This document shows, piece by piece, positions 19,497 through 31,213 of a stretch of 64,000 nt of DNA. The notes beneath the pieces were generated by a model. The model was not told where the DNA came from, made no database searches, and saw only the letters and a program-made list of their open reading frames with translations. Source of the stretch: Lithodes maja (taxonomy: Eukaryota; Arthropoda; Malacostraca; Decapoda; Lithodidae); contig JBAKBP010006542.1 of NCBI GenBank assembly GCA_037953745.1, positions 45,289-109,288 on the forward strand. The letters are read 5' to 3'. Position 1 is the first letter of the stretch. Every line of letters begins with the position of its first letter. The translations under genes were made by a program, and so were the position numbers.

Positions 19497-21089
19497 ATTA
19501 ATACAATAAAATTATACTGGTCCAGATGAAATTCCTCCAATAGTACTTAAAAATTGCTCCTTGGTGCTCGCTCCTGTATTGGCAAAAATGTTCCGTCTGT
19601 GTACTCATACTTCATGCTTCCCAGTATCCTGAAAAGAAGCAAACATCCATCCAGTTCCTAAAAAAGGTGCCTCTTCAGATCCATCAAACTACAGACCAAT
19701 AGCTATAACTTCCACTCTTGGTAAAGTCTTTGAAATTATATTAAATAATCACATAATTAAGCATCTTGAGAATAATAAATTAATCAGTGATAGGCAATAT
19801 GGTTTTAGACGATGTCGATCAACTGCAGACATTCTTTGCCTTCTTACGCATCAAATCAACCAAGCTACAGACCAACATGGTGAAACACATACAATAGCAC
19901 TGGATATATCAAAGGCATTTGATAGAGTCTGGCATCAATCCTTATTGTCGAAGATGTCACACTACGGCCTTGCATCATTAGTTCCACTAATTTCTTCTTA
20001 TCTTCATAACAGAAAAATATGTGTAATGGTAGATGGCCTTTATTCTCAATTTCACTCAATAAATGCTGGTGTTCCCCAGGAAACAGTTTTGACCCCAACC
20101 TTGTTCCTCATTCATATCAATGATCTCATATCTACCACTCATAATCCAATACATTCCTACGCAGATGACTCAACACTCCACAGTTCCTTCACATTTACCA
20201 ATTCTTTCACCCAACCCGATCTTATCAATTCAAAAATAAACACTGCAATTTTTCTGAGCCAGGACCTTTCTAGAATTAATGAATGGGGACAAAATAATCT
20301 AGTTTCCTTTAATGCACAGAAAACCAAGTACATTCAATTTTCTAACCGACAGAATCTCACTGACTCCCATATATTTTTTAATGATGTAAATATTCCCACT
20401 TCCCCTAGTATTGACATTCTCGGTGTAACATTAACTACTAACTTGAGCTGGACACATTATGTTAGAAGCATTGCTAAGAATGCCTCTAAAAAACTGGGAC
20501 TCCTGTACAGAGTTCGAGAATTCTTCACTGACGAGCAGTTAGCCGTAATATATAAAAGTCATGTGCGTTCTCAGATGGATTACTGTTCACCTCTGTGGAG
20601 TGGAAGTGGAGTGGTTGCATTGAGTCAGTTGGACAAAATTCAAAATAAAGCTATTAGATTAATCAATAACCCTGCAAACACACAGGACCTTCCTACATTA
20701 TCCATACGAAGAAACGTTGCATCCCTTGCATTATTCTACAGATATTTTCACAGCAATTGTTCTGAAGAACTTGCTTCAATTGTGCCGCCTCTCCACATCT
20801 TTCCCCGTAGAACTAGGGCAGCTGAGCACTAGTGACCATGAATTTACACTTTCTCCTCCACAATGCAGAACTTCTGTTTATCAAAATTAATTTATCCCCA
20901 GAACTACTACTCTTTGGAATTCACTTCCCTCGAGTTGCTTTCCACAAACTTTCAATCTACAACAGTTTAAATCCAGTTGTTACAAACATTTTATGAATGG
21001 AGGATGCCTTTAGGCACATGGACCTTTTTGTTTTATCTGTGTTTTTCCTTCCTCCGTTCATTGTCTCATAAAAAAAAAAAAAAAAAAAA
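19497..21089 (+). mobile_element. LINE copy A (Jockey/CR1-like superfamily), 5'-truncated
   Basis: RT remnant plus 3' UTR ending in a 20-nt A tail (21070-21089). A second copy at 57648-58951 matches closely through the ORF, the 3' UTR and the tail. The 5' end is truncated within the RT fingers. The element interrupts the minus-strand gag-like sequence that continues at 21090. The clade is tentative: an RT with SYADDSTLH and no RNase H or C-terminal endonuclease visible in this part. Confidence 0.82.
19505..20832 (+). pseudogene. LINE A reverse transcriptase
   Basis: RT blocks run in order: NYRPIAITSTLGKVFE, YGFRRCRSTADIL, ALDISKAFDRVWH (motif A), INAGVPQETVLTPTLFLIHI (motif B, Glu-Thr where Gly-Ser is usual and is kept in copy B), HSYADDSTLH (motif C, Tyr at 20158), LSWTHYVRSIAKNA, and the C-terminal YCSPLWSGSG and IRLINNP blocks. 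A TGA near 19630 (for an expected Trp) separates the first block from the 295-codon main open frame. The protein would reverse-transcribe element RNA at a nicked target. Confidence 0.85.
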
Positions 21090-22758
21090 TACCCTCCCTG
21101 CCTCGTCTTTAGCCCTAAATTTACGGGTCTTATTGATCTCAATGGACCACTCGCCGGGAACTGGGGGGTCCCCTGACACCGAAGGTTGAGCTAAATGGGG
21201 ATTCTCTGGTAACACCGGTACCCAAGAGCAGTCAGCACCATAGAGGAGGGGCATGGGGTCCTTCCTCAGAGGTGCCTTATCTAAGGGAGGTGGGGGGACA
21301 TCAGCAACAACCCTCAGGGTGGACATAGCTAGCGTCGCCGGCACTGTAGTGCCTGGAGACGAGGCTACCACCGGAGTTGGACAAGAAGGAATGAATTCAG
21401 GAGGATTTAGGGGTCTGACAACAGAAGTGGTAGGGGCGCAGCTGAGATATTATCATATTGACCGGGGGATCCGAAGAGGCAGGGGTTTGATAATGTTGCA
21501 TAACTTTATGCAATAACTCACTTATCTGATCCGAAGTAATCCATTTACCATGAGAGTCTTTAGATGAGTGGGAACTAGCCTCAGAATCATTACCTGGGAG
21601 AGACTGAGGAGCCGGGGAGAACACACCATCCGCCGGCTCCTCACTCTGCTCCGAATTCTCTTGTCTCTCTACTTAGTTATCCGCCGGTGGCCATGGCAAA
21701 TCTGGCACTGATGATGGTAACATTTCTATGTTACCGTCCTCAGTTTGTTCAGGAATGACGTTAAAAAGAGAGGGTTCAGACTGACGCCAATAACCTCCTG
21801 CCACCACGGGCTGGGAGTCTTGAGTCACTTGAGAGCTGAAATGGGACCCCGCCGGATAACCCCTGTACTGGTCGGCTAGAACCCTACTCGGTCCTGTCGA
21901 TCTAACACTACGGGGAACAAAATTCAATTTTGGAATGGCAAAGGTAACATTAGGAGGCACACTCAATGATTGTTCATGACTAGGTGTAGATTCCAATATA
22001 TCCGATCCTATTTCCGACTCCCCCGAATCACGTAGAGGCGTGTCGGAGGGGGGGGGTAGGATGCGGCGGCTGAGGAGTGTCCTGCCGGCTGCTCGTCGTG
22101 GCCTCATAGTCCTCTCTCCGGCATTTGTGAGACCGGGAAGAGTCCGAGGTAGAGTGGCGAGAGTGTTTGCAGGGGACTTCGACCTTGACCTCGATTTCCG
22201 CCGTGGGGAGGGCGAGTGTCTCCTCTTGGTATGGTCAGAGGGGAGAACCTCGGTGACTTCGCTCTCACTGCTACTACTCACTACCTCTTTGCTGAGTGCT
22301 TTCGATTTGACTTTGGGTCGTACAGATTTAGAGGAACCGGGTTTAACCAGTGGTGACTTAATAATGAGATTCTCCCATAGGACTTCGTCATCGCAGTGGA
22401 GTGCCTTATGGGCTGTGTCCTTTGCATAATAATTAAATGTAGCTATAATCTCGTGTAATGCTGCCAGGCACGATAAGTTTTTCTTAGCCACTAAGGCGGT
22501 TTTTAACTCAGAGCAAATAGAGTATCGTTTAGATAACCACAAGCCTCTAGAACGATCTAAACACTTTACACACTTTATGCATAGTTTGTGAGCAAAATTA
22601 GGCAAAAGGGAGCAGGTAGGAGTAACGCATAGTTCAAATCTAGGCATGGTGCCGTAATGAGAGGTTCCCCCCCCCCCCCCCCCCCACCGCATAGGATCAG
22701 TTGGCCAACTCCGCGGAGAAGCAGTCTCTGGGGCCTGGAATTTTTTTCCAGGAATCAA
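21090..22758 (-). pseudogene. Gag-like ORF of an unidentified retroelement (broken)
   Basis: The longest open part (22758-21673) has 361 codons. The first 37, including a poly-Gly encoded by a C run, are probably not native, and the Met at 22647 is a better start. A Cys cluster follows (CVTPTCSLLPNFAHKLCIKCVKC), a helical segment, then an SR/RS-rich region around residues 178-200 and a Ser/Pro-rich tail. After a stop, coding-like sequence continues at 21624-21397 and 21371-21090 (PLRKDPMPLLYGADCSWVP), where LINE A interrupts it. A Cys-rich N-terminus with a basic tail recalls ORF1/Gag of DIRS-type elements, but I cannot confirm that. No RT or tyrosine recombinase is nearby. Confidence 0.45.
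22665..22685. repeat. Poly(C) tract
   Basis: An uninterrupted run of about 19-20 C. It adds an artificial poly-Gly to the minus-strand frame and is likely length-variable. Confidence 0.9.
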
Positions 22759-22876
22759 TGCTCACAAGGATAACCTGTGAGGTATTAAACATCCTAACCC
22801 GAATCCGCCGGAAAATTAGCTATAGTGTACCACTACTCTAACCTTCCGCCGGATCCGTCTAGCTGACTTTCAACTG

Positions 22877-22881
<5 letters not shown>

Positions 22882-22911
<30 letters not shown>
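22882..22911. repeat. (TA)n microsatellite
   Basis: About 15 consecutive TA dinucleotides. Confidence 0.9.
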
Positions 22912-22914
<3 letters not shown>

Positions 22915-23969
22915 ATTGCCTGTTCAGGTATTGGCAAGGTTCGGATAATGACAGGTCGGATATGGGAGTGATTACTGTACTAACCTGTGACGAGAGCCAC
23001 AGGTCCCTTGACCTTTTGTTAGTGTCTGATCATAAATGAGAAAGTTTGCAAAACTAATCTTACCACTTCTTGTACACTCGACTCGTGGCGCCGAAGGCGA
23101 TAAAGTCTCAACGTGTTACTGGGTCAGTTAGGGTGAGTTTGTAGCCCTGCTAGGAATGCAATTCCGCCAGGAGAGCGTAGTTCAGCTAAACCACGCCGGG
23201 ATCTTCTGAATGTTCCTACCCATTCGAGACGGATAACCTGAACCCACCGCACGGGGCCGCCGGAACAGACAAAAACTACCGGGAAATGGGGTTGGCGCAA
23301 CCCCATTAACCGAAGTCCCACACATACACAGTAATATAATGACATATAGGGACGTCTCCCTTACCCCAAAAGAACATGCCCTCATGCATGAACGTATAAT
23401 AGGGCATACATAGGCATAAAATAAATGACAGAGAATTTAGAAACCTAAATTACCTGAAGCCTACGCCGGAGACCCCTAACTAGGCTGACCACGAGGTACA
23501 AAGAACATCCTGGCAGACGACGCTCCGACACCCGGCAGCAGCACATCAATGAGGGAGGCCCACCCAAGGGGCCCAAGCAAAACACGAACCCTGGAAGGTG
23601 GAGCGCCACGTGCAGACACCCTTAAACCAGAGCTTTTGCTGATATATGAAGAATATGGCATGTACTTTCCTCAATATTGACAGTCTGTATCATGCCTTGT
23701 AGAGTGGTAGCCTCCTAGCTAAGTAAACACAACAGCTAAAGGCGTATCACAACAATAACACATGCGGTACGACGATCTGGGACCCGTAGACGCCTGTGAC
23801 AATGGTACCCTATTTTAACACACTTCCTGCGGATATACCAATCTGGCAGCCGTGCTATCTAATCTAAATCTTGTTACTACAACACAGATGTATATAAATG
23901 AGTAAGGACTCACTAGAAGCTCTGCGAACATCGAATGAAGCGGACATGGTGCGAGACCTGTTGATCGTA
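22912..23969. other. No gene recognised
   Basis: About 1 kb between the gag-like ORF and the right foldback arm. Short open frames of at most 77 codons on the minus strand show no recognisable motif. It could be the 5' leader of the gag-like element, since it lies upstream of that ORF. Confidence 0.4.
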
Positions 23970-24293
23970 AGGCCGCGGAAGTAGGAAGGAAGAAGATGGC
24001 CGCTAGAGGGCCTGGTGTCGGGGAAGCGAAACATGAGAAATCCACGCATATTGCAAGTCATATGATAACAGATAATTATTAAGTAATTTTTATTTTTTTA
24101 TTAATTTTTTTACAGTTTTTTTCTGTAGGGTACCCGATCAAAATGACGATCCCTTAAGGGAATTAAGCGTGCACTTATGACGAGTACTCCATGATACTTC
24201 CGCGCGGGCTATTCAAAATGCTGGCGCAGATGTTGAATGGAGACTATTACTATTAATAGGCGAAGTCATCAATGATGAAGGGGCCCTATTAAA
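23970..24293. repeat. Right long inverted repeat arm
   Basis: Reverse complement of 18687-18990, ending GGGGCCCTATTAAA at 24293 and followed by TAATA. Together the arms delimit a 5.6-kb segment that holds LINE A and the gag-like ORF. Confidence 0.72.
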
Positions 24294-24298
24294 TAATA

Positions 24299-24598
24299 CA
24301 TATATACAGAGTGTACACATGCCTTAATCATATTGCAACATACACACATGTACTTGAGTGCAAGACTACCATTGTTATTAGTAAACATCGGTCGGCACGC
24401 TTGCCTACAAGTGCCCCCTGCTCTCTGTATCTTTGGCTAATAAGTACCTACAAATTTACCCCTGGACTTTTATTCTACATCCTTGTACAAGTAAGGATTA
24501 TCAAGGTTGTTGTAGCCCTACATGACAACCCTACATTGAGTACTCATTATTATTAATTTCATTAACAAGTGATCATTATTTGATATCAAGTAATTGTT
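24299..24598. other. No gene recognised
   Basis: AT-rich spacer between the foldback arm and the BEL element. No coding or repeat match seen in the window. Confidence 0.5.
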
Positions 24599-24603
24599 AT
24601 CAG

Positions 24604-25403
24604 TGAGGTAAACTATCAATGGAAGTTAAATATTACTAAGCTATAATGAATCAAATAAAATCAATCTAAATGAAAACTACTCTATATATAAATTGAATTC
24701 AATCTGAAACAAGCTAATTTATATCCAAAGGTCTCACATAATAAATGTATATATAGGGTAAGGTTATAAGGGTTAATATTAGCCAGGAATTAACTCACCA
24801 ATAGTTCCACATGGCAATGAGGCAAGGGAGAACGTTTTACCCAATATGGTGGTGGACAATGGGGAACGAGACTTCGGTCCCAAGACTCGAGTCAAGTTAA
24901 AGAAAGAATAAATGATTACATGGGAATGGACATGATTATTATAATTTATGCTTATCTATCAGTCAGTCATGATGTCGATGAGAGCGTCGTGATGGTGTAG
25001 CTGTGTGTATTGCTGTATGTGTATTGTGATTACAGGCACAAAAGCTCGATCAACTGAGGGCGGAAAAATTAGATGTTGACTGGTAGGTGTTCGTGAAGGC
25101 TCTGGCGTACCTCAAAAGCACACCTTGCTGCCTTGGCAAACCGCCAGGAGCCCAAATTATCGTACCGCATTTAGGTTGCTCTATACGATAAATTATATTA
25201 ATATATACGATAAATTCATATATACTACATAAGACCATGGCAATATTGCTTAATAGCATATTAGGCCTTTTACAACTTTACTTATTTACAATCTTATAAT
25301 ATACGATCTACTCATCCTACGTCGTGCTGTAGGAGAGATCGTGATGTCACAGAGACATACGAGATCACAAAAGAGTCATATTCTATTGTATTTATACGAT
25401 ACA
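24604..25403 (-). repeat. 3' LTR of the BEL element
   Basis: Matches 31624-32421 across its whole length. In element orientation it starts TGTATCG at 25403 and ends ...TTTACCTCA at 24604. The G-rich purine tract abuts it at 25404. Confidence 0.9.
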
Positions 25404-25422
25404 CTCCCCCACAAAAAAGACC
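25404..25422 (-). promoter_or_regulatory. Polypurine tract of the BEL element
   Basis: On the minus strand TTTTTTGTGGGGGAG lies immediately before the TG terminus of the 3' LTR. Confidence 0.75.
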
Positions 25423-25439
25423 TGAACCCCACTTTAAAC

Positions 25440-26063
25440 CTAAAGTTGCCCAGAGGCTATCTTCTGACACCACAAGTCGACAGCGCCAGCATCAGCGCGT
25501 CTGGGACGCGTCCCGGTCCGAGAATGATCACCATCAGTAAGAGGTGAGTCGTTCCATTGAGAATCCTCGGACCCAGCAATAACAGGTGGAGCATCAGATT
25601 GCAATGCGGAATCGAGCTCCAAAGCGTACAAATGTGCGATAGGACGAACAGTAGTTCCAGTGGCTGTCTTCAATAGCGCCACCCGCTCTACAGAGTCTGC
25701 CCCCTTGTATACCTCCAATACGCGGCCTAATTTCCAGTATAAACGAGGACTATCTTCTTTAATTAAAACAACTTCACCAACTGTAGGTGCCGTTGGTCTA
25801 CCAGAGGGAGTAACACTCCTTTCCCTCAATGCTAGCAGATATTCACTAATCCACCGTTTCCTAAAATCCTTGATTATCCTGGATATATACTGGTATCTCT
25901 TAGACACCGCTACCTCAGAGTACAACGAGGGATCCTCTAACTCTACTATGGACTGAAAATCAGATGGAAACGTAGTCAATGGTTTTCCATATAGCAAGTG
26001 AGCTGGCGTTAATGGTAGTGGTTCTTGCAGGTCGGTGTACACATAATGTAAGCGGGCGATCAT
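25440..26063 (-). pseudogene. BEL integrase end and C-terminal domain
   Basis: Continues the integrase after a one-base frameshift near 26047. It includes LTPAHLLYGKPLTTFP, typical of the end of the BEL integrase core, and the downstream module KRWISEYLLALRER...PTVGEVVLIKEDSPRLYWKLGRVLEVYKGADSVERVALLKT, which is the domain that routinely closes BEL/Pao pol proteins. It ends at the stop at 25440, about 20 bp before the polypurine tract. Confidence 0.85.
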
Positions 26064-27024
26064 TCACGACTGCCTTTATCTCTGTGAGGACTGTCATCAA
26101 CTCACTCTTCTTTAATAGAGCACGTCCTACAACCGCTCTTAGTCCTGACTTTACTATGCCGACACATCGTTCCCACATTCCACCAAACCAAGGTGCCTTA
26201 ACTGGAATGAACCTCCATTCGCACTTCTTCTCTCCCAAAAAAGTGATGATAGTAGGATCACTACTCATATCCTTTAGATATTTTGATGCTTGGACATAAG
26301 TGGGAGCATTGTCGCTAAGAATGAGTTGAGGGAATGAACGACGGGCACAAAACCGTCTGAACGCCAGCATAAATTCTTCGCTAGACATATTATCACATAG
26401 TTCTAGGTGTACCGCTCGAGACGTCGCACAGGTAAACAATAATATATAAACCTTCTCATGCTCCCTCGTCTTCAATGCCCCTGTGTAATCTAATTCTACC
26501 GCTTGGAAAGGTTCTACGTGCTTTAGACGGCATTCAGGTAGAGGTGGAGCTGGTCCAGTTGCATATGGTTTACCCTTTAGTCTCTGGCATATTACACACT
26601 TTCTCACTACACGTCGAGCTACTTGTCGAACTCTGGGTATCCACCATGTGAGACGTAAATTTGATATAATATGACATACCCCGTAGTGTTTTACTTCCCT
26701 ATGTGCACGTATGATCAATAGATCAGTAACGTGATGTCTTGTTGGCATAAGTATAGGTCGGTTTGTGCCGTCTGGTACACCCGACCACTTCAGGCGACCC
26801 TCACACCTGATGAGGCCATTGTCTAGGTGCAACCTTAGTTGACGCACTATATTAGGCATTAATGTCTTATTCGAGTTTTTCAAGGATTCTAATTCATTGG
26901 AAAAGGTTTCTATTTGAACCCATTTGATCAAAGTTACTTCAGCTGCTTTAAATTTACGAGCATCAATGTTGTGGCCCCTGTTGCAGAGTTGGCCCGTTAC
27001 TTTAAGCTTGAGATTGGATACATA
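25960..27024 (-). pseudogene. BEL integrase (HHCC and DDE core)
   Basis: In the same frame as the upstream pol, separated from it only by a TGA at 27025-27027. The zinc-binding part shows HREVKHYG...RKCVICQRLKGKP. Catalytic blocks are VELDYTGALKT (first Asp), LILSDNAPTYV (second Asp) and WFGGMWERCVGIVK (Glu). It would join element cDNA to the genome. A single-base insertion near 26047 shifts the frame and ends this segment at 25960 with non-native residues. Confidence 0.88.
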
Positions 27025-29595
27025 TCACAACACCCAAGCTACAACTCTGACTAGTTTATTATAGTCACCGAATCTTGCCCACTTCATGATAGGACCCGGT
27101 GGCTCATTTGGTTGGGCTGTAACTGCCACTGTTTCCAGTGGCAGAAGTCCCTCACCAACAGCATGCCATATCGTCCATTCACTTTCATGGAGCAGCCACT
27201 TTGGACCATGCCACCACAATTCGGACTTCATTAACTGGCTAGCCGTTATACCCCTAGTTATGAGATCACTAGGGTTTTCCTTTGTATTTATATAATGATA
27301 AGCAACGGCTGGCAAAAGGGCTCTAATCTCATCTACCCTATTCCGCACATAAACTGGCAGAGACTTCTTGCTATGTATCCAGTTGAGTGCGACCTGACTA
27401 TCGCACCATACATGAACGATTTCAATATTTAATTCGCTCTCGTATGCTGCGCGTACATGTTGCACCAGACGTGCTAATAGCAGCATGGCAGTCAATTCCA
27501 TTTTAGGGATAGTTACCTTTTTAACCGGGGCTACCTTGGCCCGGGCTGTAACTAAATGTGCCCCAAATGAAGTAACAACATATATGGCTACCCCGTATGC
27601 CGTGGTGCTAGCATCGCAAAACGTGTGTAACGTAACGTCACCGAACGCCGCCACTTTACGAGGTATAGGTTTACTACATAGGATGGCATATTCATTCAAC
27701 AACAATGTCCCTTGGTCATTCAGGTCCTCGGGCAAACTGTCATCCCATCCTATTTTACGTCTCCAAACTTCCTGCATTAGAATCCTAGCTCTTATGGTAA
27801 TGGGTAATGCTAGACCCAAAGGATCAAAAAATTGCGCAACTTTGCTCAATGGACTTCTTTTTGTGTGCGCTCCTGTCTGCTGAGCAAAATACCTTGTTTG
27901 AAAAGTTAGTATGTCATGTTTAGGTTGCCAGATCATCCCCAAATTTCTGGACTTTTCCTGGTTAAGAGATGCCGTACCATCCACCTGTATTAAACTCTGA
28001 AGATCTTCACTATTAGTAACCCACTCGCGGAGAAATAGATGTGCATCCGCAAACAATCTGTGTGCTTGCCAGTATGCATATAACAAATCATCTTGACTAT
28101 CGCTAGTACCCTGCAAATTGTCAATGTATAATCTGTGAGATAGTTTACTTGTGTCCTCATGAGTGTCAGCTAGATGTTTTCTGATTGTGGCATTTAACAA
28201 AAACTGCGAGCAAGTGGCCCCAAAGAGTACAACCCGAAAACGGTATATTATGATGGGACTTTCAGAGTCGCTAATGTCGCCGAACCAAAGAAAGCGGGTA
28301 ACATCTCTATCTTCCTCCTTTAGCTTGACCATCAAGAATGCCTTCTCGATGTCACTGTTATAGGCGTACTTCCCCAGCCTAAACCGCAATAGATGTTGGG
28401 ACAGGTCCGACATCATGGACGGACCTGTCAACAGGCAGTCATTTAGACTGGGATGTTGTCCTTGGTGGGCAGAACAGTCATACACCACCCGTATTGGTGT
28501 GGTGACGCTGTCTTTCTTTACCCCATGATGGGCCAGATAGTGAACCCTACCCTTCTTACACGGTTCCTTGACATCGACTCTCTCTATAAAGCCCCTATCC
28601 TCATAACTCCGAAATACATCGTCATACACCTGGCGCGTGCTCGGTTCGTTAGACAATTTCCGCTGCAATGCGCGCAAGCGACCTAATGCCAAACCATAGT
28701 TGGTAGGCAGGCTTATCTCACTGTTCTTCCAGGGTAAACTAACTTTATATTGCTTGTCTGAGGCACAGTAGCACACAGACTCGTCAAACCTTTGTAGCGC
28801 AACTTCCGAGTCATAATCAGTCTCCATACGATTAATGCCTATGTGATCCAATCTCCACAGTCGTTCCAGGTCGAACTCGGCAGCCATCTTAGGGTCACTA
28901 GGTTGGGAATCCTCCCTTCCCAACTCCTCTGCCGCGGTTACATTGACTCTATATATCGAGACCGTGTCGACCAGGACCTTTGACTGTGTAGTATGCACCT
29001 TTCCGCTCATGCAGTATCCAAATTTAGTGGGGATTAAAATTACACCACACATCTTTTTAAATCCAGGGTATACTACTTCATAATAATGATCCACACCAAG
29101 TAGAACATGCACCTCACTCTGATTTCCCATGGGATCTGACAAGTTAACCCCTTTGCTACGTAATGCGTGTTCCACCTTCTTCACACCCACAGATACATAT
29201 TCTGGTAGGGTGTCTACTACGATACAAGTTATAAAGTACCGGTTTTTACGATAGAAATATGAAATCTCCGCTATCTCGTAGTCTTGTTTATCAGTAACCC
29301 CTGTGAAGCCCTGTAATCGAAGAGTCTCAGCCCCTACGATTCGGTGCTTCAATCCCACTAGTACGGACCTCTTTATAAAGGAACGTTGAGATCCTTGATC
29401 TAGAAGTACCCGACAAACTTTGTTAATGTCATTACCTTCCATGGGAATCTGTATTGTGGGCAATATAGTGGTGTCTTGCGTGCTACCTAGTGCCACAGTT
29501 GTAGTACCCTCATTTTTGACGTCTTTGACTTTATCTGCAGTAGGACACAACTTATCAAAGTGATGTCCTTTGCAGTGCCGACAGGGCCTTAACAC
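27025..29595 (-). pseudogene. BEL pol: protease, RT and RNase H
   Basis: An 856-codon open segment. Residues 1-20 are a CCHC-like knuckle end (CRHCKGHHFDKLC). The protease motif LLDQGSQRSF is at 64-73 (Asn or Ser is commoner than Gln after Asp). RT runs from about 345 to 600 with SDIEKAFLMVKL (Asp 415) and HRLYIDNLQG: the usual YxDD box reads YIDN (codon for Asn 493 at 28117-28119), so a catalytic Asp is lost. RNase H shows FCDASTTAYG (Asp 661), KMELTAM (Glu 700) and VWCDSQVAL (Asp 732). The terminal TGA fits a CGA to TGA mutation. The first codons extend into the MITE at 29593. Confidence 0.88.
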
Positions 29596-30076
29596 CTTAC
29601 GAGCGGCCTATGCGGTTTATTTATATGTACCGCCCAGCGGGGTGTTTTTAGCCAAAATAGGGCTGTTTACGTGATCATTTTCATGCCTAAATAAGACCCA
29701 GAACGTAAAACAAGTATCTATCCCTGAAAGGGCATAAATAGAGCTTTCGAATGACACCATAACGATCCTTTTATGATGGCTAGTTTTCTTGCAAAAAACG
29801 TGCAACGCGAGTGCAAAAAGCATGTAATTAGGCAATTTCCCCATACAATTCCGTATATAGCGAGTGAGAGAGGGAGGGAGGAGGTGGGATTCGTGTCAGT
29901 AGGTTCGCCGCGGTGGTCTGGAGCAGTCATACGCTCGCTACTCTCCTGCCACCACTTGTCTCTCTCTCTCAGCAACATCACGTGCTGAAATTGCCACACG
30001 ATATATGTCGAGCGCCGCCACATAGTCCAGCTTTATTTAACTCGACTTATGTTGCGCGCCGCTAATTAAGGGTTAA
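29589..30076. mobile_element. MITE-1, copy in BEL (piggyBac-like, TTAA target)
   Basis: A 480-bp non-coding insert bounded by TTAA on both sides (29589-29592 and 30073-30076), with inverted termini (TTAACACCTTACGAGCGGC and, inverted, TTAACCCTTAATTAGCGGC). Copies lie at 49461-49948 (very similar) and 56710-57189 (diverged). The frame phases of BEL gag and pol agree only when 484 bp are subtracted, which is exactly the insert plus one TTAA. TTAA targets and CCYT-type tips point to a piggyBac-family source; no transposase is in the window. Confidence 0.88.
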
Positions 30077-31213
30077 GTATGTAGCAGTACATTGTCCCTG
30101 CTTACCATGTTCCCCACTTAGACAACCTACACATAGCTTCAATCTTTTCGCCTGTGCTAGTTTTGTTTCATTTGTTGGGTATTTTACGCAGAAACTCCAT
30201 TTATGTTTGTTGTTACATAGCTTACATAGAATCTGAGCAGGTTTCTTATACGCACCCTCTTTCTTTACTTTAGTCCCCACTGTCATGCTTACTGTTCCCC
30301 TCTTCTCCACATTATCACTCCCTCCCGACACATACATTCTCCCTTTGTTCAATTGTAGATTATTGATCTCCTTACTGAACTGAGTTTTGAATTCCCCCAG
30401 CTCAAATGATCTTACCTTATCAAGTATTGCCATAGGAAGCTTCTGACGCAAGATAATGACTATCATTTCCTGCGTGGTAAGCCCTAGGGTGTCTAGCGAT
30501 CGAGTATGGCACTCCATATTTGCCCTGAAGTTTGTCAACTCATCAACCTTATACTGTGGTTCTGCGAGCCCCAACAAGGCAACAACATGGGCCATCTTCA
30601 ACTGCTCTCTATCCCCGTATGTGGACTCTAATAGGTGTACCGCTTCAAGATAACTACCACCCACTACTGCAAAACCCTCTATTAAATGTAAGGCCTCTCC
30701 TTCCATTTGTCCCTTCAGATAGTGAAACTTGCGGACATTATCCAAAGAGGATTCATGAACCGTAGATCGAAATACGTCCCAGAAAGCTAACCACTCGGTT
30801 AACTTGCCCCCAAATGTAGGAAGATTGAGCTTTGGGAGGTGTACAGTATGTTTTGGGTCAGTCCTTCTATGGGCCTCATTATCGCCTCCCTTCTTACTTG
30901 CGACAGCACGCTGTAATAGGCGCTTCGCTCTAAAGACAGGTTCGTCATAGAGGGCGCGATTATCACACTCTGTAACTATCTCTTCCTCCTCTATCATGTC
31001 AGCCACAATCACCTCACTCAGAGCCATAATACGACCGTGGGTAGCCTGGACGTTATCTAATCTAGCCTCCAATTCCTCTAGATCAGCAGTAGTGATGAAA
31101 GTGTTTAAGTCCACAATTAGCCTATTTAATACTCCCCGAAGTCCCGCCCTTTGATTTTTAGGGGCTTTGCTTAGCACCCCACTAGACGGTATCTCTTTAT
31201 GGTCTTTATCCAT
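30077..31213 (-). pseudogene. BEL gag (interrupted by MITE-1 at its C-terminus)
   Basis: A 380-codon Gag with the features of the BEL/Pao Gag: an N-terminal coiled region (ELEARLDNVQATHGRIMAL), then the core block LPKLNLPTFGGKLTEWLAFWDVFRSTVHE that characterises this family, and Cys/His knuckles near the end (CKLCNNKHKWSFC and CVGCLSGEHGKQGQC). The Met at 31213 gives a 410-bp leader to the LTR. The frame is intact up to the MITE; the annotated stop at 30062 lies inside the MITE and is not native. Originally gag and pol formed one continuous frame. Confidence 0.88.

Noticed and set aside
26031..26299. Plus-strand ORF opposite the BEL integrase
   Set aside because: Shadow of the integrase reading frame on the minus strand.
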